From assembly GCF_018760365.1 (NCBI RefSeq), contig NZ_JAHIAB010000003.1:248001-312000 (forward strand): a stretch of 64,000 nucleotides of DNA, in the 5' to 3' direction. The notes below the pieces were generated by a model, which had not been told where the DNA came from, did not search any database, and worked only from the letters and a program-made list of their open reading frames with translations. Positions 9,885-18,579 of the stretch are shown piece after piece. How positions within the stretch are numbered: position 1 is the first letter of the stretch; each line of letters starts with the position of its first letter. This DNA comes from Pseudooceanicola endophyticus (GTDB lineage: Bacteria > Pseudomonadota > Alphaproteobacteria > Rhodobacterales > Rhodobacteraceae). The position numbers and the translations under genes are program-made.

Positions 9885-11737
9885 TAGGCGAGGAAGCTGA
9901 AGACATAGGCCAGCGCGAACATGTAGCCGACCGAGACCCACATCCAGCGGCGCGAGGCGGTCTCGCGGCGGATGACGGCGATGGTCGACAGGCATTGCGG
10001 CGCGAAGATGTACCACACGATGAGCGAGACGCCGGTGGCCAGCGGCCATTGCGCGGCCAGTGCGGTGCCCAGGGCGCCGTCACCGCCCGAAACCGCATAG
10101 ACCGTCGAAAGGCCCGCAACGGCGACTTCGCGGGCGGCCATGCCGGGCACCAGAGCCACGCAGATCTGCCAGGTGAATCCGATGGGCGACAGGATCGGGG
10201 CCAGCAGGTGGCCGATCATCGCCGCGAAGGAATAGTTGATCGCCGGTTCGGTGGCATCGGCGGGCGCGTAGGGGAAGGTCGAAAGGACCCAGACGACAAG
10301 GCTCGCGTAGAAGATGATCGTGCCGGCGCGGCGCAGGAAGGCGCGGGCGCGCTGCCACAGGCCCAGCACGACACCGCGCAGCTGCGGCACCTTGTAATCG
10401 GGCAGGTCCAGCATCAGCGGCGCGGCAATCTCTCTCCGGCGGAACAGCAGGCGGCTTGCAAAGGCCACCAGCAGGGCGCTGACGACGCCGGCGGCGAAAA
10501 GGGCGAACATCACCAGCCCCTGAAGGCCGATGCCGAAGCCGATGCTGCGGGCGGGCACGAAGGCGCCGATCAGCAGCGTATAGACCGGGATGCGCGCCGA
10601 ACAGGTCATCAGCGGCGCGATCAGGATCGTCATCAGGCGGTCCCTCTCGTCGTCGATGACGCGGGCGGACATGATGCCGGGGATGGCGCAGGCAAAGCTT
10701 GAGAGCAGCGGGATGAAGGCGCGCCCGTGCAGCCCCGCGTGGCCCATGATCCGGTCCATCAGGAAGGCGGCCCGCGCCATGTAGCCCAGATCCTCGAGGA
10801 TCAGGATGAAGGCGAACAGGATCAGGATCTGCGGCAGGAAGACGATGACGCTGCCGACGCCGGCAATGGCGCCATCGACGATGAGACCGCGCAGCAGCCC
10901 CTCGGGCAGTGCGGCGGAAACCGCGCCCGATACCGCATCGACCAGCGCGCTCAGCCCGTCCATCAGCGGCGCGGCCCCGGCAAAGACCGCCTGGAACATC
11001 AGGAACATCAGCACCAGCAGGATCACCGGCCCGGCGAAGGGGTTCAGCACCACCGCGTCCACCTTCTCGGAGAAGCTGCGGCGATGTTCGGGCAGGGTGA
11101 CGGCGGCGGCGATCACCCGGTCGGCCTCGCGCAGGGCCTGACGCAGCTGGTGCGCCGAGGGCGCGGCCCAGCGGGTCGGCTGGCGGGCCGGCAGGCCTGC
11201 GGCGATCAGCCCGTCGATCCGGCCCCAGAGCGCGCCCATCCCGGCGCGGCGCACCGCGGTCGAGGCAACCACCGGCTGGCCAAGCTCGCTGGCGATGCGA
11301 TCAAGGTCGATGTCGATGCCGCGATGGCGGGCAATGTCGATCATGTTGACGACGACCAGCAGCGGCAGGCCCACATCGGCCAGTTCGCGCGCCAGGCGCA
11401 GGCCGGGGCGCATCTGGGTGGCATCCACCACCACCATCAGCAGGTCGAAGGGTTCGGCATCGACACGGGTGCCCAGGATGACATCGCGGGTCACCGCCTC
11501 GTCCGGAGAGCGCGCGCGCAGGCTGTAGGTGCCCGGCAGGTCGGTGATGCGCAGGCTGGCGCCGCCCGGGGTGGTGGCCATGCCGATCTTGCGCTCGACC
11601 GTGACGCCGGAATAGTTGCCGACCCGCTGGTTGGCGCCGGTCAGCGCGTTGAAGAGAGAGGTCTTGCCGCAGTTGGGCGCACCCACCAGGGCGATCCGGG
11701 TGACCCGGTCGCCGGCGTCTGCCGTCATGTCGTTCAT
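9857..11737 (-). CDS. feoB: Ferrous iron transport protein B
   Basis: Inner-membrane Fe(II) transporter. 626 aa with an N-terminal G domain: G1 GAPNCGKT at 19-26 (including the conserved Asn that helps bind K+), G3 DLPG at 66-69, G4 NMID at 131-134, then a helical domain and Gate-type membrane segments (FLPQILILFAFILILEDLGYMARAAFLMDR; CAIPGIMSAR; FTWQICVALVPGMAAREV). It is shorter than E. coli FeoB, lacking most of the C-terminal extension, as is common in alphaproteobacteria. It starts 4 nt after the feoA stop, so the two are co-translated. The end overlaps the convergent LysR gene by 28 nt. Confidence 0.97.
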   Translation of the reverse strand: MNDMTADAGDRVTRIALVGAPNCGKTSLFNALTGANQRVGNYSGVTVERKIGMATTPGGASLRITDLPGTYSLRARSPDEAVTRDVILGTRVDAEPFDLLMVVVDATQMRPGLRLARELADVGLPLLVVVNMIDIARHRGIDIDLDRIASELGQPVVASTAVRRAGMGALWGRIDGLIAAGLPARQPTRWAAPSAHQLRQALREADRVIAAAVTLPEHRRSFSEKVDAVVLNPFAGPVILLVLMFLMFQAVFAGAAPLMDGLSALVDAVSGAVSAALPEGLLRGLIVDGAIAGVGSVIVFLPQILILFAFILILEDLGYMARAAFLMDRIMGHAGLHGRAFIPLLSSFACAIPGIMSARVIDDERDRLMTILIAPLMTCSARIPVYTLLIGAFVPARSIGFGIGLQGLVMFALFAAGVVSALLVAFASRLLFRRREIAAPLMLDLPDYKVPQLRGVVLGLWQRARAFLRRAGTIIFYASLVVWVLSTFPYAPADATEPAINYSFAAMIGHLLAPILSPIGFTWQICVALVPGMAAREVAVAGLSTVYAVSGGDGALGTALAAQWPLATGVSLIVWYIFAPQCLSTIAVIRRETASRRWMWVSVGYMFALAYVFSFLAYHLVSALTG

Positions 11738-11741
11738 CGGA

Positions 11742-12023
11742 TCAGTCCGTCAGGATCGCCATGGCGTCCCGGCGGCGCATTGCCACCGTGGCCTGTCCGA
11801 CGCGCACGGCGATCGGATCACGTCCGAAGGGACCTTCGTGGATCACGGAAACCTCGACGCCCTCGATGAAGCCCATCTCGATCAGGCGGCGCTCCATTTC
11901 CTCGGGGGCCAGACGGCCGGTGCCGGCAATGGGGAGGATGCAGACGACGCGCCCCCGGTATCCCTTGCGTGCCTCGCCGAGCGAGACCGAACGGTCGATG
12001 GCTTCAAGCTGTCTCAGTTCCAT
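11742..12023 (-). CDS. feoA: Ferrous iron transport protein A
   Basis: 93 aa SH3-like cytoplasmic partner of FeoB. The core LAPEEMERRLIEMGFIEGVEVSVIHEGPFGRDPIAVRVGQATVAMRRRDA is the FeoA domain (L...MG...G...V....P.GDP...V.....A.R...A). No feoC is seen after feoB. An FNR-like box lies 62-75 nt upstream of the start, consistent with anaerobic induction when Fe(II) is the available form. Confidence 0.95.
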   Translation of the reverse strand: MELRQLEAIDRSVSLGEARKGYRGRVVCILPIAGTGRLAPEEMERRLIEMGFIEGVEVSVIHEGPFGRDPIAVRVGQATVAMRRRDAMAILTD

Positions 12024-12084
12024 GGCTTATCCTCGGGAGGGTCGCTGTAAAACTGATAGATTCACTCGGGATAGGTTTGCAACC

Positions 12085-12098
12085 TTGTTCCAGATCAA
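12085..12098 (-). promoter_or_regulatory. FNR/FnrL-like box upstream of feoAB
   Basis: On the feo strand the site reads TTGAT-CTGG-AACAA, matching the FNR-family consensus TTGAT-N4-ATCAA at nine of ten positions. It lies 62 nt before the feoA start, a distance suitable for activation. FnrL control of feo genes is known in Rhodobacter; occupancy here is inferred. Confidence 0.65.
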
Positions 12099-12157
12099 AT
12101 CGGTAAGATTTTCGGGAGATGTGACCACCCTGCGCAGCAATTCCCGGAGTCTTCAAG

Positions 12158-12206
12158 GAAAAAAGCCCCGCAAGGGCCTGATTTCAGGGCTTTGCGGGGC
12201 TTTGGA
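12158..12206 (-). terminator. Intrinsic terminator after the Orn/Lys/Arg decarboxylase gene
   Basis: On the minus strand GCCCCGCAAAGCCCTGA...TCAGGCCCTTGCGGGGC forms a long near-perfect stem and is followed by TTTTTTCC. It lies about 36 nt after the decarboxylase stop. Confidence 0.9.
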
Positions 12207-12242
12207 GGGGCGTGCTGGGGGTCGGGGCCCCCATGGGAAGAC

Positions 12243-14540
12243 TCAGCTGGCGACGCAGTCCGCAAAGTACTGGATCGTGCCGTCCGCGTCGGTTTCCTGC
12301 ACGAGGCCGTGGATGTCGGTCTCGAATCCGGGGCACTTGCGGGCGAATTCGCGGTTGAACTTCAGGTATTCGACGATCTTCTGGTTGAAGACCTCGCCCG
12401 GGATCAGCAGGGGGATGCCCGGCGGATAGGGGGTCACGAGGCTGGTGGTGATGCGGCCTTCCAGATCGTCGATGGCGACGCGTTCGGTGGTGCGCCGCGC
12501 GATATGGGCGAAGGCATCGGCGGGTTTCATCGCCGGGGTCAGATCGCTCAGGTACATCTCGGTCGAGAGCACCGCCACGTCGTATTTCGCATAGAGCGCA
12601 TGGACGTGATCACAAAGGTCCTTCAGCCCCATCTGCTCGTAGCGGGGATGTTTCTGGCAGAATTCGGGCATGATGCGCCACATCGGCGCGTTCTTGGCGA
12701 AATCGTCCTTGAACTGCTGGAGCGAGGTCAGCAGCGTGTTCCAGCGGCCCTTGGTGATGCCGATGGTGAACATGATGAAGAACGAATAGAGCCCGGTCTT
12801 TTCAACGACAACGCCATGTTCGGCCAGGTACTTGGTGACGATCGAGGCGGGAATGCCCCAGTCCTCGAAACGGCCATCCAGATTCAGGCCGGGGGTGATG
12901 ATCGTGGCTTTGATCGGGTCCAGCATGTTGAAGCCCGGCGCCATGTCGCCGAAGCCGTGCCAGCTGTCGTCCCCGGTGCTCTCGACGCCCTCGGCATCGG
13001 TCTTCTTCAGCACCCAGTCCTTGGCCTTGCCCATGCCGTCTTCGCTGTTGCGGTGGAACTCTTCCGGGCCCCAGACGGTGAACCACCAGTCATCGGCACC
13101 GTATTCGTCATCGACCTTGCGCATGGCACGGCGGAATTCCAGCGCCTCGACAATGCTTTCCTCGACCAGCGCGGTGCCGCCCGGGGGCTCCATCATCGCC
13201 GCCGCCACATCGCAGGAGGCGATGATCGAATATTGCGGGCTGGTGGAGGTGTGCATCAGGTAGGATTCGTTGAACAGCGGTCGGTCCAGCTTGGTCTCCT
13301 CGGCATCCTGCACCAGCACGTGGCTGGCCTGGGAAATGCCCGCCAGCAGCTTGTGGATCGACTGGGTGGCGTAGGTCACCGATTTCTTGGTGCGCCCGCG
13401 CTTGCGGCCCATGGCGTGATACTGGCCATAGAAGGGGTGGAAGGCGGCGTGGGGCAGCCAGGCCTCGTCGAAGTGCAGGTTCTCGATCTCGCCGTCCAGC
13501 AGCTCCTTGATCACCTCGGTGTTGTAGAGGACGCCGTCATAGGTCGACTGGGTGATCGTCATGATCCGCGGCTTGACCTGATCGGCATCGACGCCTTCCA
13601 GCAGCGGGTTGTTGCGGATCTTGGCGCGGATCGACTCCATGTCGAATTCCGAGCGCTGGATCGGCCCGATGATGCCCCAGTGGTTGCGGGTGGGCTTCAG
13701 GAAGACCGGGATCGCGCCGGTCATGATGATCGAATGCAGGATCGACTTGTGGCAGTTGCGGTCCACCACGACGATATCGCCGGGCGCAACGGTATGGTGC
13801 CAGACCATCTTGTTGGAGGTCGAGGTGCCGTTGGTCACGAAGAAGCAGTGATCGGCGTTGAAGATACGCGCCGCATTGCGTTCCGAGGCCCCGATGGCGC
13901 CGTTGTGGTCCAGCAGCTGGCCGAGTTCCTCGACCGCGTTGCAGACATCGGCGCGCAGCATGTTTTCCCCGTAAAACTGGTGATACATCTGGCCGATCGG
14001 CGATTTCAGGAAGGCGACGCCGCCGGAATGGCCCGGGCAGTGCCAGGAATACGACCCGTCCTCGGCATAATCCAGCAGCGCCTTGAAGAAGGGCGGCTGG
14101 ATCGATTCCAGATATCCCTTGGCCTCGCGGATGATGTGCTTGGCGACGAATTCCGGCGTATCCTCGAACATGTGGATGAAGCCGTGCAGTTCACGCAGGA
14201 TGTCGTTCGGGATATGGCGCGAGGTCTTGGTTTCGCCATAGAGGTAGATCGGCACGTCGGCGTTCTTCCAGCGCACTTCCTCGATGAACTTGCGCAGGTT
14301 CATCACCGCCGGGTCCAGGTCGGGGCCGGGGGTGAACTCTTCGTCGTCGATGGAAAGCAGGAAGGCCGAGGCGCGGCTTTGCTGTTGCGCGAATTGCGAC
14401 AGGTCCCCGTAGCTCGTGACGCCGAGGATTTCGAAGCCCTCGTCCTCGATGGCCTGGGCCAGGGCGCGGATGCCGAAGCCCGAGGAATTCTCGGAACGGA
14501 AATCCTCGTCGATGATCACGATGGGGAAGCGGAACTTCAT
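12243..14540 (-). CDS. Orn/Lys/Arg decarboxylase, fold type I, large inducible-type
   Basis: 765 aa PLP enzyme of the arginine/lysine/ornithine decarboxylase class. N-terminal wing domain (about 1-130, starting PIVIIDEDFRSENSSG), then the aminotransferase-like core with HCPGHSGGVAFLKSP, the substrate/PLP segment TNGTSTSNKM, the FDEAW Asp and the PLP-lysine block TQSIHKLLAGISQASH, then a C-terminal domain with TPYPPGIPLLIPGE. Products would be agmatine, cadaverine or putrescine; the substrate cannot be fixed from sequence, though length and the CPGHSGG region fit arginine decarboxylases of the AdiA type. It is preceded on the same strand by mprF. Confidence 0.92.
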   Translation of the reverse strand: MKFRFPIVIIDEDFRSENSSGFGIRALAQAIEDEGFEILGVTSYGDLSQFAQQQSRASAFLLSIDDEEFTPGPDLDPAVMNLRKFIEEVRWKNADVPIYLYGETKTSRHIPNDILRELHGFIHMFEDTPEFVAKHIIREAKGYLESIQPPFFKALLDYAEDGSYSWHCPGHSGGVAFLKSPIGQMYHQFYGENMLRADVCNAVEELGQLLDHNGAIGASERNAARIFNADHCFFVTNGTSTSNKMVWHHTVAPGDIVVVDRNCHKSILHSIIMTGAIPVFLKPTRNHWGIIGPIQRSEFDMESIRAKIRNNPLLEGVDADQVKPRIMTITQSTYDGVLYNTEVIKELLDGEIENLHFDEAWLPHAAFHPFYGQYHAMGRKRGRTKKSVTYATQSIHKLLAGISQASHVLVQDAEETKLDRPLFNESYLMHTSTSPQYSIIASCDVAAAMMEPPGGTALVEESIVEALEFRRAMRKVDDEYGADDWWFTVWGPEEFHRNSEDGMGKAKDWVLKKTDAEGVESTGDDSWHGFGDMAPGFNMLDPIKATIITPGLNLDGRFEDWGIPASIVTKYLAEHGVVVEKTGLYSFFIMFTIGITKGRWNTLLTSLQQFKDDFAKNAPMWRIMPEFCQKHPRYEQMGLKDLCDHVHALYAKYDVAVLSTEMYLSDLTPAMKPADAFAHIARRTTERVAIDDLEGRITTSLVTPYPPGIPLLIPGEVFNQKIVEYLKFNREFARKCPGFETDIHGLVQETDADGTIQYFADCVAS

Positions 14541-14605
14541 GAGGCAGTCCTCTCTGGGAAGAAGGGTCCGGCAGGGGTCTTGGCGCCGGAGGGTGCCATA
14601 GTGCT

Positions 14606-14659
14606 CCGGGCCGGCGGCCCGGGGTGTTCGGTTTGTTCTTTATCCTGTCCGCCGGACAG
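14606..14659. promoter_or_regulatory. Two inverted repeats upstream of the decarboxylase gene
   Basis: CCGGGCC-GGC-GGCCCGG (14606-14622) and CTGTCC-GCC-GGACAG (14645-14659) lie in the 170-nt gap between mprF and the decarboxylase. The first could be a leader hairpin or mprF terminator; the second has the look of a protein-binding palindrome. Both are perfect, but their function is inferred. Confidence 0.35.
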
Positions 14660-14710
14660 TCAACACCCGGTATAAGGGCAGGCGCGCCTGTGCCGGACGC
14701 GCCCTGCCAC

Positions 14711-17302
14711 CTAGCGCGGGGACTTGCGTTCGCCACCGCGCCCGAAGCCGCCGCCAATCAGCGCCACGAGGTCGGTGGCCACGGCCACCAGATTGGCGCG
14801 CGGCGGCAGGGCCACGAAGACGGGCTCCCAGTCGGGATCGAACTTCTGCTTGAAGCTGCGCAGCCCCTCGAAATTGTAGAACTGGCGGCCATGGCGGTAG
14901 ACGAAGGCACCCAGCTGCGTGGACAGCGGCGCGCCCCGGCGCGCCTCAAGCCCCGAAAGCGGCGCATTGCCCAGGCTGAACTCGGCAAAGCCCTCGGCGC
15001 GGTAATGCAGCAGAAGCTCGGTGAAGAGGAATTCCATCACCCCCTGGGGCGTGTCGTCGACATGGCGCATCAGGTCCAGCGTGGCGCGCGCCTTCGCCTC
15101 GGTCTGCCAGATGTTGGCGAAGGCGATGATGCGGTCGTCGTGGCGGATCAGCGCGATCGGGGTGCGGTTCAGGTAGGCGGGATCGAAGCTGCCGACGGAA
15201 AAGCCCTTCTCGGCCCCCGCCTTGGAGGCCAGCCAGGCATCGGAAATCTCCCGCAGCCGGGTCAGCAGCTCGGGCGCATGGGGCGGCGTGACCACTTCGA
15301 AGGACAGCCCGTCGCGCTTGGCGCGGTTGTAGGTGGTGCGCAGGCGCTTGCGGTGGCTGCCCTCAAGCGAGAAGCCCGGCAGCTTCACCACCGCTTCCTC
15401 GCCCAGCTTGTGCAGCGCCAGGCCCATCTGGATCCACAGCGCCGCCGAGGCCGCGCCGACCGCGTAGAAGACCGGACGGCCATTGGCGGCATAGGCGGCA
15501 TCATGGAAGGCCCAGGCCAGGGTCGCGGTTTCCGAGGCCGGGCCGACGGGTTCGTGCAGCGCCACCCAGCTGCGGCCATGAACGCGGTACATGACGAAGC
15601 TGTTGCCGGTTTCGGAGAAGAATAACGCCTTGTCGCCGGTCAGGGCCACGCAGGCCTCGGGGTCGGGCTGGGTGGCGATGATGGCGGCGGCGCGCTCCAG
15701 CTCTTCCGCCGGGGCGGGGCCGGTGCGCAGGCGGGCCGGGCGCAGCGCGTAGCGCAGCAGCAGCACCGCCATGACCACCAGCGCGACCAGCTCGGCGCGC
15801 AGGGCGCGCGGCGCGCTCTTGTCAGAGGCGAACTGCCACCACAGGTCGGAATCGTAGGGGGTCGCCTTGTGGGCGAAGAACAGCACTGCCAGCAGCGCCA
15901 GCGCCAGGCAGAGCATCAGCAGGAACCAGCGCAGGCTCAGCACGTTGCGGGTCAACCGGGTGGCGCGGTAGAACTCTCCCTTGGTGGGGCCCAGCACCGC
16001 CAGGGCCAGCACCAGGATCGCGGCGCGGTCATAGTCCAGCCCGTTGGCAAGGCTGGCGGCAATGCCCCCGGCCAGCACGGCGACCGACAGCCACCAGGCG
16101 CCCTCGACCCGTCGCAGCAGGCCATGGGCAATCACCAGCAGGCTGGCACCAAGCGCCGAGGACACCAGCGCGCCACTTTCCACGAAGGCCAGCGGCAGCA
16201 GCAGCTCCAGGTCCTCGGCGGCGCGGCTGGTGGGCGGGATCAGCGTTGCCGCCATCATCATCGCCCCCGAGACGAAGACCATCGCCGCCATGGCGATCGG
16301 GACAACCGCGCTCATGGCGCGGAACAGCGGCTGCAGCAGGGCCAGGCGCTCCGGGGGCATCCGGCGGCTGGCCATGCGCAGCTCTCCCAGGGCCAGGATG
16401 ACCAGCGCCAGCGCGAAGGGGGCAAGGTAGTAGATCAGCCGATACAGCAGCAACCCCGCCGCCGCCTGGCCGGCCGGAACCGAGGCCGGCAGGGCGGCGA
16501 TGATCACCGTTTCGAAGACGCCGACACCGCCGGGCACGTGGCTGACCACGCCGGCCATCACGGCGGCGGCGAAGACCGCGAGGAAGGTTGCAAAGCCCAG
16601 GTCATGGGCCGGCAGCAGCAGGTAGAGCGCGGTGGCCGAGCACAGCGTTTCGGCCAGGGTGAAGAGGAACTGCCCGGCCATCAGGGAGGGCGAGGGCGCG
16701 CGCAGGCAGAAGCCGCGGACCCGGAACTCCGAACGTCGGGTCGAGACGAAGGCCAGCACGATGAAGCAGGCGGCCAGCAGCGCCAGGGCGGCGATGCGGA
16801 TGGTGCTGCCGGGCAGCGCCAGCAGAGAGCCGAGCGCATGGGGGTGCCAGGCCAGCGCGCCGACCCCGATCATCGTGGCGCCTAGCCCGAAGGCCACCGA
16901 GCCGAAGACCGAGATCCCGGCGATGTCCTGCGCCGAAAGCCCGAGCGCGGAATAGACCCGGTAGCGCACCGCGCCGCCGGTCACCGGGCCGACGCCCACG
17001 GTATTGCCGATCGCATATCCCAGGAAGCCGCCGGTCGCGACCACCGGGAAGGGCAGCGATTTGCGGATGTAGCGCAGGGCCGACCAGTCGTAGCCGATCA
17101 GCGCCGAGAACCCCCCGAAGGTGCACAGCAGGGCCAGTCCGACGATCTCGGACGGGGTATGGCGGACAAGGCCCATCACCTCGCGCAGGCTGACCTCGGC
17201 CAGAAGATGGTAGAGCGCGTAGGCACCCGCTGCGAAGAGGGCGGCTGTGATCACGTATGGCAGGAGCGGAACGAGGCGCTCCCGAAGCACGGGCAGGGTC
17301 AA
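14711..17302 (-). CDS. mprF: MprF-type bifunctional aminoacyl-phosphatidylglycerol synthase/flippase
   Basis: Transfers an amino acid (usually Lys or Ala) from tRNA to phosphatidylglycerol and flips the product, lowering surface negative charge. About 863 aa: N-terminal membrane flippase of some 13 helices (GGFLGYAIGNTVGVGPVTGGAVRYRVYSALG; VSHVPGGVGVFETVII) and a C-terminal GNAT-like synthase from about residue 560 (FVMYRVHGRSWVALHEPVG; GNAPLSGLEARRG; FNFEGLRSFKQKFDPDWEP-type end). There is no in-frame ATG at the expected N-terminus; TTG at 17302 or GTG at 17290 are the plausible starts, and I list the former with low certainty. The amino acid donor cannot be told from sequence. Confidence 0.9.
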   Translation of the reverse strand: MTLPVLRERLVPLLPYVITAALFAAGAYALYHLLAEVSLREVMGLVRHTPSEIVGLALLCTFGGFSALIGYDWSALRYIRKSLPFPVVATGGFLGYAIGNTVGVGPVTGGAVRYRVYSALGLSAQDIAGISVFGSVAFGLGATMIGVGALAWHPHALGSLLALPGSTIRIAALALLAACFIVLAFVSTRRSEFRVRGFCLRAPSPSLMAGQFLFTLAETLCSATALYLLLPAHDLGFATFLAVFAAAVMAGVVSHVPGGVGVFETVIIAALPASVPAGQAAAGLLLYRLIYYLAPFALALVILALGELRMASRRMPPERLALLQPLFRAMSAVVPIAMAAMVFVSGAMMMAATLIPPTSRAAEDLELLLPLAFVESGALVSSALGASLLVIAHGLLRRVEGAWWLSVAVLAGGIAASLANGLDYDRAAILVLALAVLGPTKGEFYRATRLTRNVLSLRWFLLMLCLALALLAVLFFAHKATPYDSDLWWQFASDKSAPRALRAELVALVVMAVLLLRYALRPARLRTGPAPAEELERAAAIIATQPDPEACVALTGDKALFFSETGNSFVMYRVHGRSWVALHEPVGPASETATLAWAFHDAAYAANGRPVFYAVGAASAALWIQMGLALHKLGEEAVVKLPGFSLEGSHRKRLRTTYNRAKRDGLSFEVVTPPHAPELLTRLREISDAWLASKAGAEKGFSVGSFDPAYLNRTPIALIRHDDRIIAFANIWQTEAKARATLDLMRHVDDTPQGVMEFLFTELLLHYRAEGFAEFSLGNAPLSGLEARRGAPLSTQLGAFVYRHGRQFYNFEGLRSFKQKFDPDWEPVFVALPPRANLVAVATDLVALIGGGFGRGGERKSPR

Positions 17303-17414
17303 AAGGCGGTTTCCGTCATTTCCTCGGGCCGGCTTCTGCCGGTGCCTTCCGGAATGCCACGTGTGGGGGGCGGCAATCAATGGCTTTGAGTGCCGCGCCC
17401 CGGCGTCGCCGCGC

Positions 17415-17909
17415 CTAGCGGGGGACGAACATCCGGCGCAGCACCCCGTCGCGGAGCACGAAATGGTGCCCGAGCGCGGCCAGCGCATGCAGCCCGGCCA
17501 GGATCATCAGGGCATTGGCAAACAGTGCATGGGCGTCACCGGCAGGTTCGATCCCGACGAACCAGGCCACGAGCCCCGCGATCGGCACCAGCAGCAACAG
17601 GAGGTAGAGACTCCGGTGCGCCCATTCGGCGATCTGCTGCGCGCGCCCCTGTCCTGCGGCATCGGGCGCACCGCTCGCGTAGCGCAGCCCCAGCCGGGCG
17701 ACCACGGCCAGCAGAACGGCGATGCCCACGGCCACATGGATCTGCGGATCAAGGCCCGGATCGGTCGCCGGCCTGCCCTCCAGCCGGAGATGCAGCGCCC
17801 GGCCCATGCCTTCGCTGTAGAGGTAGTTGAACAGGACAAGCGCGGCGGTTGCCCAGTGCAGCACGATCTGCAGCGGGCCGTAGCCGGTGGCGTCTGCGGT
17901 GGCGGTCAT
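17415..17909 (-). CDS. Cytochrome b561 family protein
   Basis: 164 aa, four hydrophobic helices, inner membrane. The conserved haem-ligand pattern is present: LHW at about residue 17, IHVAVG, AHRSLYLLL and GLHALAALGHHFVLRDGVLRRM. Family members are di-haem b-type cytochromes oxidising quinol or acting as superoxide:ubiquinone oxidoreductases. The ATG at 17909 begins MTATADATGYGPLQIVLHW; the upstream frame is not used. It is not obviously in an operon with mprF, 112 nt downstream. Confidence 0.88.
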   Translation of the reverse strand: MTATADATGYGPLQIVLHWATAALVLFNYLYSEGMGRALHLRLEGRPATDPGLDPQIHVAVGIAVLLAVVARLGLRYASGAPDAAGQGRAQQIAEWAHRSLYLLLLLVPIAGLVAWFVGIEPAGDAHALFANALMILAGLHALAALGHHFVLRDGVLRRMFVPR

Positions 17910-18141
17910 GGCTTGGTCTCTCCCTGGCTCCGCAGGCAGGATGCCGCGCGATCGCGAGTCCGGCAAGCACACTTGCCGCGCTGCGGCATCTTGTGCGGCA
18001 TCGCAGAAACCAGCGGGGCGGACATCCATGCTCTGGGCGCATGGCGGGACTACCCAAACGGGGTTAGCGCTATGCGTGTGCTGCCGCTATCTAGGGGTCA
18101 ACGGCACACAGAGCCACACACCAAGAAAGGGAGCCCAGATC

Positions 18142-18354
18142 ATGGCCGCTATCACCACGAACATCCAATCCGCTCCGCTGAACTTCGGTCGCGGCATCCT
18201 GAGCTTCTTCGGCAGCATCGGTCGCGCCATGCAGGCCTCGCGCATCAATGCCGAGCTGAACTGCCTGTCCGACCGCGAGCTGGCCGACCTGGGCATGAAG
18301 CGGGAAGACATCCGCACCCGCGTCGCCGAAGTGCTGGGCGTCGAGGCGCAGTAA
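18142..18354 (+). CDS. DUF1127 (YjiS-like) small protein
   Basis: 70 aa. The C-terminal half, RINAELNCLSDRELADLGMKREDI, is the DUF1127 motif. In Rhodobacter a DUF1127 protein (CcaF1) is known as a small RNA-binding stress protein made together with CcsR sRNAs; whether this paralogue acts similarly is inference, and I see no CcsR-like CU-rich repeats downstream. AAGAAAGGGAG precedes the ATG. A strong terminator follows 44 nt after the stop. Confidence 0.88.
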   Translation: MAAITTNIQSAPLNFGRGILSFFGSIGRAMQASRINAELNCLSDRELADLGMKREDIRTRVAEVLGVEAQ

Positions 18355-18397
18355 GCGACTGTGTGATCCCATGCCGGCGCCTTCGGGCCCGGGGGAC

Positions 18398-18435
18398 GAA
18401 AAAAGGCGGACCCGTCGGGTCCGCCTTTTTCTTTG
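18398..18435. terminator. Terminator after the DUF1127 gene
   Basis: 14-bp stem (18400-18413 with 18417-18430), 3-nt loop, run of T at 18426-18430 and a matching run of A on the left. It can act in both directions. Confidence 0.92.
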
Positions 18436-18494
18436 TCCGGGAGGGGAAGGCCGGGGCATCGGGAAGGGGTGCGTGTCCCGTCCGGCCGGTGGGA

Positions 18495-18557
18495 GGGGGC
18501 GCTGCCCCCGCCGGCGCGTGCCGCGCCGTCTCCCCCGGGATATTTCTGGCCAGATGA
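18495..18557 (-). repeat. Dispersed 3' repeat, copy C (long type with two hairpins)
   Basis: Lies 22 nt after the rpoH stop and reads in the same direction as rpoH: TCATCTGGCC-AG-AAATATCCCGGGG, then two perfect hairpins. On the plus strand these are GGCGCG-TGC-CGCGCC (18513-18527) and GGGGGC-GCT-GCCCCC (18495-18509). It has the same architecture as copy B at 5967 but different stem sequences that still pair. Confidence 0.8.
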
Positions 18558-18579
18558 TGGGGAGCCGGTTCGGCGCAGA

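Noticed and set aside
12192-14675. An 827-codon plus-strand frame opposite the decarboxylase
   Set aside because: Pure mirror of the decarboxylase coding sequence with no recognisable motif; the minus-strand enzyme is certain.
18355-18579. CcsR-type sRNAs after the DUF1127 gene, as in Rhodobacter sphaeroides
   Set aside because: The interval holds a strong terminator and repeat copy C; no repeated CU-rich anti-Shine-Dalgarno loops are seen.
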